A stretch of 10,795 nt of DNA, from the NCBI GenBank assembly GCA_026390285.1, contig JAPLGH010000001.1:1-10795 (forward strand). Reading direction: 5' to 3'. Shown here piece after piece: positions 1 through 6,731 of the stretch (the first letter of the stretch is position 1; every line of letters starts with the position of its first letter). The stretch comes from Caldisericota bacterium (GTDB lineage: Bacteria > Caldisericota > Caldisericia > Cryosericales > Cryosericaceae). The notes below the pieces were generated by a model, which saw only the letters and a list, made by a program, of their open reading frames with translations, was not told the DNA's origin and did not search any database. The position numbers were made by a program, and so were the translations under genes.

Positions 1-227
1 ACAGCAACAGTTCTGCTTCAATAACCAGTATCTTTGTTGACGGTAAGATTATCCCTATTACAAGTGAGAATAGCATGTTACAGGTGGATAATGGAGTGGT
101 TGCTGACGGAAAGATTTCGGTGGAACCCGGACAGACAGCTATCATTAAACTGGTTTCCCGAAAACCTTTCTATGTGTTTAACTTGTTTGAAGGACAATTC
201 CATTATTCAACTGGCTTTATTAAATAG
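1..227 (+). CDS. C-terminal end of an unidentified, probably secreted beta-rich protein (5' end outside window)
   Basis: The frame that starts at base 3 is open from the window edge to a TAG at 225-227, giving 74 residues. The sequence alternates hydrophobic and polar residues, for example SITSIFVDGKIIPI near the start and ISVEPGQTAIIKLVS in the middle, and ends in STGFIK. This looks like one strand-rich immunoglobulin- or pilin-like domain. Similar tails occur on archaeal type IV pilin-like and other surface proteins, but I cannot assign a family from 74 residues. There is no membrane segment in the visible part. The DNA is A+T-rich (25/60 G+C in the row at 121), unlike most of the window. 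An overlapping ORF at 34-267 in another frame has implausible composition and was not chosen. The strand and frame are fairly well supported; the function is open. Confidence 0.5.
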   Translation, partial: SNSSASITSIFVDGKIIPITSENSMLQVDNGVVADGKISVEPGQTAIIKLVSRKPFYVFNLFEGQFHYSTGFIK

Positions 228-450
228 ATCAAGAATACTGCAGATAGGAAATCGCTATCAAATCTGACTTTAGGAAAGTTTCAGGGCCTATTGGTCAACG
301 ATCCCGATCAACAATAGCATCCCTAATATCATTGAAGGCTAATGAATCTGAATACGATTATCCGTGGGGAAGAGGATATGGTTTGTGGTGCGCCGCTACA
401 TGATTGAAGCGATTTTCTGTGCCGCTGTGGTCGAGCATGTCCTGGAATGA
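228..450. other. Non-coding stretch between the left-edge gene and the isochorismatase remnant
   Basis: All forward frames are interrupted and I see no convincing promoter, hairpin or RNA gene. The missing N-terminal half of the isochorismatase-like protein, including the usual early Asp segment (DxQ/N-type), could not be found here in any forward frame. The 5' part of that gene therefore seems to have been deleted or replaced. Confidence 0.4.
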
Positions 451-939
451 ACTGAAACTCGCGTGCTTGGTCATGAACTCCGGATCCGGCAGCTCAATCA
501 TTGGTACGCCGTGCGAATCATCGAGTTTCCTGAGGTGTTGCTGCAATTCGTCGAGCCCACCCAGGCCAGGCCGGGCTGGAACTATACCCTGCTCAAGATC
601 GGCTCCAGGGACCAGGAGGTTGTCGATGACCTGAAGCCCAGAGATGGCGAGATCGTCGTCTGCAAGACCACGGACAGCACAGTGATGGGCACTCAGTACG
701 GCCACATCCTGAGATGGATGGGCATCGAGCACGTGGTGGTCGGTGGCTTGTTCACGGATCAGTGCGTTTCCAGCACCGTGCGCGACTTGTCGGACTGGGG
801 CTATACCGTCTTCCTGGCGGAGGACGCCACGTCGGCCATCAACGCCAATCTTTAGGTCTGGGAGACCAGGATCCTGAACCAGATCTATTGCAAGGTGGTC
901 TCAACTGAAGAAGTGCTCCAGGAACTGGCGACACAATAG
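451..939 (+). pseudogene. Isochorismatase-family cysteine hydrolase, 5'-truncated and interrupted by an in-frame TAG
   Basis: The frame runs from 451 after a TGA (448-450) to a TAG at 853-855. It then continues without a frame change for 27 more codons to a second TAG at 937-939. Family signatures are visible. A stretch reading RDQEVVDDLKPRDGEIVV leads to a Lys at the position of the catalytic Lys (VVCKTTDS). GIEHVVVGG is followed by TDQCVSSTVRDL with the nucleophilic Cys, and then GYTVFLAEDATSA. After the TAG the text continues as the normal family C-terminus (ETRILNQIYCKVVSTEEVL). Members are usually about 180-220 residues and begin with a strand carrying the catalytic Asp; that part is absent. 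With the Asp missing and a premature stop (probably CAG to TAG), it is most likely inactive. The family hydrolyses isochorismate-, nicotinamide- or carbamoyl-type substrates; the substrate here cannot be told. Confidence 0.85.
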
Positions 940-961
940 GAGGTTGCCAATCCGTCACTCC

Positions 962-990
962 CCCCGAGCATTTCTTTCTAATGCGAGGGG
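962..990 (+). terminator. Hairpin between convergent frames, possible weak terminator
   Basis: CCCC (962-965) can pair with GGGG (987-990), and GCATT (968-972) with AATGC (980-984), around a 7-base loop. Tandem GA/GA mismatches lie between the two stems. It is placed between the end of the isochorismatase remnant and the end of the minus-strand 24-codon ORF, as expected for a two-way terminator. There is no T-run on either side, so the role is uncertain. Confidence 0.3.
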
Positions 991-1052
991 TGCTTCTCCA
1001 GCATCAACTCTTTCACAACATCCTCTTCCAGTGTAAGATCTCCTTGAGCCAT
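978..1052 (-). CDS. 24-residue ORF covering the left inverted-repeat copy, possible gene remnant
   Basis: On the minus strand an ATG at 1052-1050 follows a purine-rich AAAGGGG with 5 bases between, a plausible ribosome binding site. It opens a 24-codon frame ending in TAG at 980-978. The peptide begins MAQGDLTLEEDVVKELM, is acidic and predicted helical. The beginning recalls the strand-turn-helix start of ribbon-helix-helix or VapB-like antitoxins (TLxLEEDVVKEL), but it is far shorter than those (about 70-90 residues). Bases 1000-1050 of it recur inverted at 2549-2599, where the start codon is replaced by GGG. It may be a small real peptide gene, the truncated 5' end of a larger gene, or just a repeat with chance coding potential. 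No function is assigned. Confidence 0.3.
   Translation of the reverse strand: MAQGDLTLEEDVVKELMLEKHPSH
1000..1050 (-). repeat. Left copy of a 51-bp inverted repeat flanking the DUF4143 gene
   Basis: The reverse complement of 1000-1050 matches 2549-2599 at 50 of 51 positions by direct reading; the only difference is GAAGAG versus GAAGAT. Just outside the paired part (985-995) lies GAGGGGTGCTT, which recurs in direct orientation at 2603-2613. Confidence 0.9.
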
Positions 1053-1102
1053 TGATTCCCCTTTCAGTTCTTGGTTTGTCACAAATCCATTCTACCGAAA
1101 GC

Positions 1103-1122
1103 GAGCCCTTGGCTCTTTTATT
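1103..1122 (+). terminator. Short stem-loop followed by a T-rich tract
   Basis: GAGCC (1103-1107) and GGCTC (1111-1115) form a perfect 5-bp G+C-rich stem with a CTT loop, followed at once by TTTTATT. The layout is that of a small intrinsic terminator on the plus strand. It would insulate the DUF4143 promoter from upstream transcripts. The stem is short, hence moderate confidence. Confidence 0.4.
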
Positions 1123-1224
1123 GTCTTGAATTTACACCAAGTATATGGACACTATCGAGTTGTTGACTTCCATTTCAATAACTCATCAATATCTAGCACT
1201 TTTAGACTTATAGGTCAAATACTA

Positions 1225-1253
1225 TTGCATCAGTATTGGTCATGTAGTATACT
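1225..1253 (+). promoter_or_regulatory. Likely sigma70-type promoter of the DUF4143 gene
   Basis: TTGCAT at 1225-1230 and TATACT at 1248-1253 are separated by exactly 17 bases. The -10 matches the TATAAT consensus at 5 of 6 positions and the -35 at 3 of 6. Transcription would start around 1260, leaving a leader of only about 10 bases that just includes the ribosome binding site (GAGGTG, 1261-1266). Confidence 0.5.
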
Positions 1254-1270
1254 CAGATGAGAGGTGAACC

Positions 1271-2488
1271 ATGATAGACAGGCCAATCTATATGAAAACG
1301 CTGCAAGAATTCCGGGACAAGAAGGTCATCAAGATCGTGACCGGTATCCGTCGTTGTGGAAAGTCTACTCTGTTATTGATGTTCGCTGAGTATCTCCGCA
1401 AGAGCGGCGTATCAGAGGATCACATAATCCAGATGAACTTTGAGTCTTTCCGGTGGAAGGACATAACTGACTCTCAAAAACTGTACGATGCTGTAGCTGA
1501 CAAAATCGTTCACGGTAGCAGAACATACATCATCTTGGACGAAGTTCAGATGGTACAAGGATGGTCGAAGGCCATCGATTCTTTCCTTGTTGACTTCGAT
1601 ACAGACATCTATATCACCGGTTCCAACACCTACCTCCTGTCATCGGAGTTCTCCACTCTTCTGTCCGGTCGCTATGTAGAGATCAGAATGCTCCCTCTCT
1701 CTTTCCGAGAGTTTCTTGATTTCAATACATTCGCATCTGACGTCTCTGTCGATGAGAAATTCCAGAAGTATCTGCAGTTCGGCGGAATGCCCGCCGTATC
1801 AGAATACGATTTCAACCAGGAACGCATCGATGATGTGCTGCAGGGGATCTATTCGACAGTTATCTTGAAAGACGTGCTGGAACGCAACAAGATCGCAGAC
1901 CAGACGCTCCTGAAAAAGATCGTTGCATTTCTTGCAGACGATGTAGGTAACATAGTATCTCCCAACAGTATCAGTAATTTCCTTGCGAGCCAGGGTGGTA
2001 TCAACAAAGACAGAAAGAATCCTGCCAGTAGAACCGTTGAGACGTATATCGGCTATCTGCAGAACGCGTTTGTCTTCTACAGTGTACAGCGTTATGACAT
2101 CAAGGGTAAGCAGTATTTGAAGACGCTCGGCAAGTACTACATTGTTGATACGGGACTGCGAAACATGCTGCTCGGTTATCGCGACACGGATCGTGGTCAT
2201 GTCCTGGAGAACATAGTCTACTTTGAGCTTTTGCGCCGTGGCTACCATGTATCTATCGGGATACTCGGTGGAAAGGAAATAGACTTTGTTGCAGAAAAAC
2301 CAGAACACATGATGTACGTGCAGGTCGCTGAGTCCATAACTGGCGTAGAAACACGTGAGCGTGAGCTGGTGCCGCTTCAGAACATACCAGACAATTACGA
2401 GAAAATAGTATTGTCCATGGATAAAAGTTATGTCACCTCCTATGCTGGCATTAAGGCAGAAAACATCATAGATTTTCTGCTCGAGTAA
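1271..2488 (+). CDS. DUF4143-type ATPase (AAA domain plus C-terminal DUF4143)
   Basis: This is a full-length 405-residue ATP-binding protein of the family with an N-terminal AAA_14-like domain and a C-terminal DUF4143. Walker A is GIRRCGKST (25-33), Walker B is IILDEVQ (D90, E91), and the sensor-like TGSN lies at 116-119. The family signatures LSGRY (131-135) and PLSFREF (142-148) follow. The C-terminal part has the restriction-endonuclease-like pattern: E313 in HVLEN, ELLRRGY, EIDFVAEK with D338, then YVQVAE with Q351 where active nucleases usually carry an acidic residue before Lys. The ATG follows GAGGTG by 4 bases. The gene is monocistronic, with its own promoter and flanking inverted repeats. 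Length and motifs are normal, so it is probably intact. The biological role of this family is not settled; DNA-linked or mobile-element roles are inference. Codon use is more A+T-rich than the next operon. Confidence 0.95.
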   Translation: MIDRPIYMKTLQEFRDKKVIKIVTGIRRCGKSTLLLMFAEYLRKSGVSEDHIIQMNFESFRWKDITDSQKLYDAVADKIVHGSRTYIILDEVQMVQGWSKAIDSFLVDFDTDIYITGSNTYLLSSEFSTLLSGRYVEIRMLPLSFREFLDFNTFASDVSVDEKFQKYLQFGGMPAVSEYDFNQERIDDVLQGIYSTVILKDVLERNKIADQTLLKKIVAFLADDVGNIVSPNSISNFLASQGGINKDRKNPASRTVETYIGYLQNAFVFYSVQRYDIKGKQYLKTLGKYYIVDTGLRNMLLGYRDTDRGHVLENIVYFELLRRGYHVSIGILGGKEIDFVAEKPEHMMYVQVAESITGVETRERELVPLQNIPDNYEKIVLSMDKSYVTSYAGIKAENIIDFLLE

Positions 2489-2548
2489 ATGCCGCATAGG
2501 ATTGTGCCCATATAGTTGGTGCAAATTCAAGGTAATAAAGGAGACAGG

Positions 2549-2599
2549 GGCTCAAGGAGATCTTACACTGGAAGATGATGTTGTGAAAGAGTTGATGCT
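2549..2599 (+). repeat. Right copy of the 51-bp inverted repeat
   Basis: It is identical to the reverse complement of 1000-1050 except at one base. The frame that codes for the 24-residue ORF in the left copy is open here too (GAQGDLTLED...). The ATG is GGG, and after the repeat the frame ends at a TGA at 2616-2618. The sequence before it (AAAGGAGACAG) resembles the ribosome-binding region of the left copy, so homology may extend slightly outward in degenerate form. Confidence 0.9.
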
Positions 2600-2620
2600 T
2601 CTGAGGGGTGCTTTTTGAGT

Positions 2621-2651
2621 GGCGTTCTGCCGCGCAGGCGGGAGTCCAGTT
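2621..2651 (+). repeat. Degenerate REP/dRS3-like palindromic repeat
   Basis: The segment contains CCGC-GCAG-GCGG followed by GAGTCCAG. It closely resembles the dispersed palindromes of the TCCCGC...GCGGGAATCCAG type (dRS3/REP-like), which produce spurious PRRRESS peptides; the +2 frame here indeed reads VLPRRRESS. One stem base is mismatched (G2629 opposite G2642). It sits in the spacer before the restriction-modification operon. Only one copy is visible in the window. Confidence 0.45.
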
Positions 2652-2700
2652 TGTCTCACTTTGCGCTACAATGCTTTACATGGAAACACCAGCTAGGTTC

Positions 2701-2707
2701 AGGGAGG
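2701..2707 (+). promoter_or_regulatory. Strong Shine-Dalgarno of the restriction-modification gene
   Basis: AGGGAGG lies 4 bases before the ATG at 2712 and decides that start. A TACAAT at 2667-2672 could be a -10 element, but no acceptable -35 lies at the right distance, so I do not call a promoter. Confidence 0.7.
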
Positions 2708-2711
2708 TGTC

Positions 2712-5700
2712 ATGACGTTCAGGGCATCGGTGGAAAGGTATCTGGGGGCGGTTGCGCAGCAGTATCACCGCGGCGACGCGCGCGAGGAGTCATACTATGA
2801 CGTGCTCAAGCAGCTCTGGGAGGAGCTAGGGTCACAGCTCAGCAGCGCGCACGCGACGCTAACCGTCCTCCCTCGTCAGACCGAGGCAGGCAACCCGGAC
2901 ATGCGTGTCTGGAGTGGTCAGCAGCATGTCACTGGCTACATCGAGGCCAAAGAGCCGGGGATCACCAACCTGGACCACGTCGAAGTCAGCGAGCAGCTCA
3001 AGCGCTACCGCGCCGCCTTCCCCAACGTCATCCTCACCAACTTCCTGGAGTTCCGGCTCTACCGCTTTGGACAGCCGATGGGCCAGCCCGTGACGATCGG
3101 GTCCTTGCAGGCGCTGCAGGCGGGCATGCGCGTGCCGCTTCAGCACGAGGACCAGTTCCGCGAGCTGGTGGAACGTTTCTTCGACTTCCAGCTGCCCCGC
3201 GCCTACACAGCGCAGACGCTGGCCATCGCACTGGCTGACCGCACACGATACCTGCAGCAGCAGGTGCTGGCGCAACTGCTCGACGATGAGGACCACAAGC
3301 TCAACAGCGAACTAGTCAACCTTATGGCCGAGTTCAAGCAAGTCCTGATGTCCGACCTGACCAGCGATACCTTTGCCGACCTCTACGCACAGACTATCAC
3401 CTATGGCCTGTTCGCGGCGCGCATGCGCGTGACCGGCACCTTTACCCGTCAGACTGCGATTGATGGCATCCCGGCGACCATCGGCATCCTGCGCCGACTG
3501 TTCAAGTACATCTCCATCGGCGATACTCCCGAACGCCTGCGCGTCATCATCGACGACATCGCGGATGTCCTGGCGGTGGCCGATACTGATACGGTGTTCA
3601 AGGGCTTTGACAAGAACGGCCGCGACCCGGTGGCCGATTTCTATGAGACCTTCCTTGGTGAATATGATCCGGCCAAAAAGAAACAGCATGGTGTCTACTA
3701 CACGCCTCAGCCCGTGGTCAGCTACATCGTTCGCAGCATAGACACCATTCTGCGAGACTCCTTTGGCAAGTCCGACGGTCTGGCCGACCCCAGCGTCACT
3801 GTCCTCGATCCTGCAGCGGGCACCATGACCTTCCCTGCCACTGCCGTGCGCCTGGCTGCCGAAACCTACAAAGCCAAGTACGGCGACGGCAGTCTGGACA
3901 GCTGGATCAAGGGGCATGTGCTGCGCGACTTCTACGCCTTTGAGCTGATGATGGCCCCGTATGCCATCGGTCATCTGCGCATGGGCACACTGCTCACTGA
4001 GCTGGGCTACACCATGAGTTCCGACGACCGTTTCAAGCTGTACCTCACCAATACACTGGACGTCAGCACGGCCGAGCAGAACCCCATCCCCGGCCTGTCG
4101 CCCCTGGCGGACGAATCCCATATGGCCGAGGCCGTCAAGACCACCCAGCCGGTCCTCGTCATCATGGGCAACCCGCCGTATGCGAGAGCCAGTGACAACA
4201 AGGGAGACTGGATCGTCAAGCTCATAGGAGACTATGCGAAAACATACGGGAAGTCCTTGGGTGAACGAAATCTCAGGGCATTGCACGATGATTACGTCAA
4301 GTTCATCCGCTTCGCACAGTGGAAGATCGACGAAGCAGGCGAAGGTGTCCTCGGATTCATCACGAACAACAGCTATCTAGACAACGTCACTGCTCGAGGG
4401 ATGCGTCAGTCACTGATGACCTCCTTTGACCAGCTGCACATTCTTAATCTGCATGGCAACTCGCTGAGGAAAGAGAAGTCTCCCGACGGCAGCAAGGACG
4501 AGAACGTGTTCGACATCATGCAGGGAGTCGCAATCATTCTTGCAGTCAAGCGCAACGGCGTTCCCAAAGGCATCTGGTACAGTGATCTGTGGGGCGACCG
4601 CGACGCCAAGTACGCGACACTCGGTGACGGACAGATGATGCAGACTTCGTGGAAGGAGCTCACTCCTGACGATAAGCTCTCGCTATTCGTTCCGAGGAAC
4701 ACGTTGCATTTAGACGAATATGAGGAATGGCCGAAAGTTACAGAGATATTTCCAGTTTCTCGGTATGGGATCATTACTGCTCGGGACCGGCTAGCGATTC
4801 AGTGGAGTCGAGAGGAAGCTTGGCAGACCATCAATCGATTTGTCAACATGCCGCCCGAGGAAGCACGGGAGGTATTTCACTTGGGAAAGGATGCACGGGA
4901 CTGGAAGGTGCCACTCGCGCAGGAAGACGTACGCGCCAGCGGTCCATCACAGGACAAAGTCGTACCGATTCTTTACCGGCCGTTTGACGTTCGGTTCACT
5001 TACTACACCGGGCATGCACGCGGATTCCATGCGTGGCCGGTTCACGAGGCAATGCAACACATGCTGGCAGGACCCAATACTGCGCTGATTACTTCCCGCA
5101 TGACGAAAGGTGAGGATTTTCACCACGTTCAAGTGACGGAGCACATTGCCGAGGTCATCTGCATGTCGCCCAAGACGTCGAATAACGGGTTTGTCTTTCC
5201 ACTGTACGTCTACGGAGTCGCAGGGGACAGTCACTCTGAAATGCTTGCCAGTGACGCGGAGAGGCCAGTACTCCGCCAACCCAACATCAATAGCCGCCTT
5301 ATGACTGAGTTGACTGAACGCTTCGGTACCGCTATCACGCCAGAGAACATCTTCGCCTACGTATATGCAGTGCTTGAGTCACCGACATATGCACAGCGCT
5401 ACGCCGAGTTTCTCAAGACCGACTTCCCGCGCATTCCGTTCACCAAGGACCGTGACATCTTCCTCAAGCTGGCCGAGCTGGGTCAACAGCTCATTAACCT
5501 GCACCTGATGCGTTCTCCGGAGCTCGACAACCCCATCAGTCGCTTCTGTGGGAAGGGTGACGGTACCGTGGTCAAGGTCGAATACGATGTCGACCGTGGG
5601 CGCGTCAGCATCAACCCCACCCAGTACTTCGATGGTGTCGCCCCCGATCTCTGGTCCTACCAGGTCGGCGGCTACCAGGTCCTCGCCAAGTGGCTCAAAG

Positions 5701-5837
5701 ACCGCAAAGGACGCTACCTCACCAGCGCCGACTCCATTCACTACTCCCGCGTCGTGACTGCGCTCTCCAAGACGGTTGTTGTACAGTCTCAGATCGACCT
5801 TGTCGTGAATGCGTCGGGACTGTTTGTCTTGCAATAG
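2712..5837 (+). CDS. Single-chain restriction-modification enzyme: PD-(D/E)XK nuclease + N6-adenine methyltransferase + type ISP-like C-terminal domain
   Basis: 1041 residues. The N-terminal nuclease core shows NPDMRVW with D63, then GYIEAKEPG with E78 and K80, a PD-(D/E)XK layout. A helical connector follows (about 120-320). The methyltransferase begins with HGVYYTPQPVVSYIV (326-340), has motif I VLDPAAGTMTF (364-374) for S-adenosylmethionine, and motif IV NPPY (487-490), typical of adenine-N6 methylation. The C-terminal half carries the type ISP-like signature YRPFDVRFTYY and presumably recognises the target sequence. Classical type ISP enzymes (about 1500-1600 residues) have a helicase between nuclease and methyltransferase. 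None is visible here, so the layout is closer to type IIG/IIL enzymes. It would both modify and cut DNA in the cytoplasm, protecting against phage or plasmids. It is the first gene of a unit with the 237-residue protein 18 bp downstream. The region encoding about residues 490-890 is poorer in G+C than both ends, suggesting a swapped recognition module. Confidence 0.95.
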   Translation: MTFRASVERYLGAVAQQYHRGDAREESYYDVLKQLWEELGSQLSSAHATLTVLPRQTEAGNPDMRVWSGQQHVTGYIEAKEPGITNLDHVEVSEQLKRYRAAFPNVILTNFLEFRLYRFGQPMGQPVTIGSLQALQAGMRVPLQHEDQFRELVERFFDFQLPRAYTAQTLAIALADRTRYLQQQVLAQLLDDEDHKLNSELVNLMAEFKQVLMSDLTSDTFADLYAQTITYGLFAARMRVTGTFTRQTAIDGIPATIGILRRLFKYISIGDTPERLRVIIDDIADVLAVADTDTVFKGFDKNGRDPVADFYETFLGEYDPAKKKQHGVYYTPQPVVSYIVRSIDTILRDSFGKSDGLADPSVTVLDPAAGTMTFPATAVRLAAETYKAKYGDGSLDSWIKGHVLRDFYAFELMMAPYAIGHLRMGTLLTELGYTMSSDDRFKLYLTNTLDVSTAEQNPIPGLSPLADESHMAEAVKTTQPVLVIMGNPPYARASDNKGDWIVKLIGDYAKTYGKSLGERNLRALHDDYVKFIRFAQWKIDEAGEGVLGFITNNSYLDNVTARGMRQSLMTSFDQLHILNLHGNSLRKEKSPDGSKDENVFDIMQGVAIILAVKRNGVPKGIWYSDLWGDRDAKYATLGDGQMMQTSWKELTPDDKLSLFVPRNTLHLDEYEEWPKVTEIFPVSRYGIITARDRLAIQWSREEAWQTINRFVNMPPEEAREVFHLGKDARDWKVPLAQEDVRASGPSQDKVVPILYRPFDVRFTYYTGHARGFHAWPVHEAMQHMLAGPNTALITSRMTKGEDFHHVQVTEHIAEVICMSPKTSNNGFVFPLYVYGVAGDSHSEMLASDAERPVLRQPNINSRLMTELTERFGTAITPENIFAYVYAVLESPTYAQRYAEFLKTDFPRIPFTKDRDIFLKLAELGQQLINLHLMRSPELDNPISRFCGKGDGTVVKVEYDVDRGRVSINPTQYFDGVAPDLWSYQVGGYQVLAKWLKDRKGRYLTSADSIHYSRVVTALSKTVVVQSQIDLVVNASGLFVLQ

Positions 5838-5855
5838 GGATGGCGGCTTAGGATC

Positions 5856-6569
5856 ATGACGAAGCAGCAGATAGAGAGCTGGGACAAGGTACACAGCAAG
5901 TATGTCCTGCAACTGGACCGGTATCGCACTTGGTTTGGCATTCTGGCGTCTGAGTACTTCTCGAGCTGCTCGGGAAAGGTAACGCGGGACGGCTTGACTG
6001 GCGCTATTGTTGGCAGAGCACAATTGGACCTGGGCAACCTGATTCAATGGATGGATGGCCCCATATTTCTCATCGCCTACTGCACTCGTTCTCTGCTGGA
6101 GCTGGCCGCCGCATCGTGGTCCATCGAAGAGACGGGAGACTGGAGCCGCTGGTATGGTCTCATGGCTAGAGATTTGATAGACATTATTGAGCGAACGTCC
6201 GTAATAGACCCGGACGGAGAGGAAGAAGTGGCGAGTACAATTCAGGCCTTCAAGGCCGATTTTGGAAAGAGCGGAATTCCTGTTGCAGACCATACACAGA
6301 GCTTTCGCGAGGAAGCAAGGAACGGGCATTACAAGAGAGAGTATGACGAGGTATTCCAGCTCCTCTCGAAGTACGTGCACCCGACCCCAGTAACGCTGAT
6401 CGGGCCCGAACAACTAGTCGGCTCAGCCATAGTTCGACGCTTCTTTCTGATGAAGTCGCTGAAATATCTCCGCACCATTTACTGCCTCGCTGCACAGCAA
6501 AGTGGGTACAACCCCGCAGGACTCGATCTGAAGAGGCAACTGCTGGACCTGCGAGCTGAACTTGACTGA
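5856..6569 (+). CDS. Hypothetical all-alpha protein, partner gene of the restriction-modification enzyme (DUF5677-like pattern)
   Basis: 237 residues, cytosolic, predicted almost entirely helical. ATG at 5856 after a weak AGGA (5850-5853), 18 bp past the stop of the restriction-modification gene, so very probably co-transcribed. Recognisable points are the helix AYCTRSLLELAAASW (R78, E82) and SKYVHPTP (171-178). The pairing of an R-x-LLE helix with a later LSxxVHPT is seen in DUF5677-like hypothetical proteins, which are related in shape to HEPN-type four-helix folds. This assignment is from memory of the pattern and tentative. There is no R-x4-6-H motif, so ribonuclease activity is not supported. 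It could be an accessory, control or toxin-like protein carried with the enzyme. An imperfect hairpin follows the stop codon. Confidence 0.85.
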   Translation: MTKQQIESWDKVHSKYVLQLDRYRTWFGILASEYFSSCSGKVTRDGLTGAIVGRAQLDLGNLIQWMDGPIFLIAYCTRSLLELAAASWSIEETGDWSRWYGLMARDLIDIIERTSVIDPDGEEEVASTIQAFKADFGKSGIPVADHTQSFREEARNGHYKREYDEVFQLLSKYVHPTPVTLIGPEQLVGSAIVRRFFLMKSLKYLRTIYCLAAQQSGYNPAGLDLKRQLLDLRAELD

Positions 6570-6575
6570 GGGTAC

Positions 6576-6597
6576 ACAGAGGCGAAGCGTCTCCTGT
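6576..6597 (+). terminator. Imperfect hairpin between convergent operons
   Basis: ACAG-AGGCG pairs with CGTCT-CTGT around an AAG loop, with one bulged C (6593) and one G-T pair. It lies 7 bases after the stop of the 237-residue gene and before the convergent minus-strand gene ending at 6732. There is no T-run, so termination is only suggested by position. The rest of 6598-6731 shows nothing I can name. Confidence 0.3.
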
Positions 6598-6731
6598 CTG
6601 GGATGCGTGGCGTATAGCGGACGGACAGTTCTATCCCAACCAGCTCCAACCTAGATCTGGCATCTTGGTCTTCCCGGTCTTCTCTCGTGAACGCCGGAAG
6701 CGCAGGCTATATTGCCAGGATATCTGCTCGG

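Larger units (their letters stand above)
940..1270. other. Gene-poor spacer carrying a hairpin, an inverted-repeat copy, a 24-codon ORF and a promoter
   Basis: This 331-base stretch between the isochorismatase remnant and the DUF4143 gene contains no long ORF. It holds an imperfect hairpin at 962-990, the left copy of a 51-bp inverted repeat at 1000-1050, and a short minus-strand ORF over that repeat. A small stem followed by a T-run lies at 1103-1122, and a -35/-10 pair just upstream of the next gene. These are listed separately. Confidence 0.6.

Noticed and set aside
34..267. 77-residue ORF at the left edge
   Set aside because: Trp/Arg/Leu-rich mix of no known type; the overlapping frame from base 3 reads as a coherent beta-rich protein end.
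358..732. 124-residue antisense ORF over the isochorismatase remnant
   Set aside because: The plus-strand frame carries the family signature including the Cys motif; this is its mirror.
853..855. TAG as a programmed pyrrolysine codon
   Set aside because: Not adopted as the main reading, because the gene also lacks its N-terminal catalytic part and the host is more likely bacterial; kept as a checkable alternative.
1799..2530. 243-residue antisense ORF over the DUF4143 gene
   Set aside because: The opposite frame has all family motifs; this one is a mirror frame without a recognisable domain.
3312..4286. 324-residue antisense ORF over the methyltransferase
   Set aside because: It lies across conserved methyltransferase motifs of the plus-strand gene; Gly/Asp/Val-rich mirror frame.
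5379..6413. 344-residue antisense ORF spanning the end of the restriction-modification gene and the 237-residue gene
   Set aside because: It crosses two well-supported plus-strand genes with good starts and has no recognisable domain.
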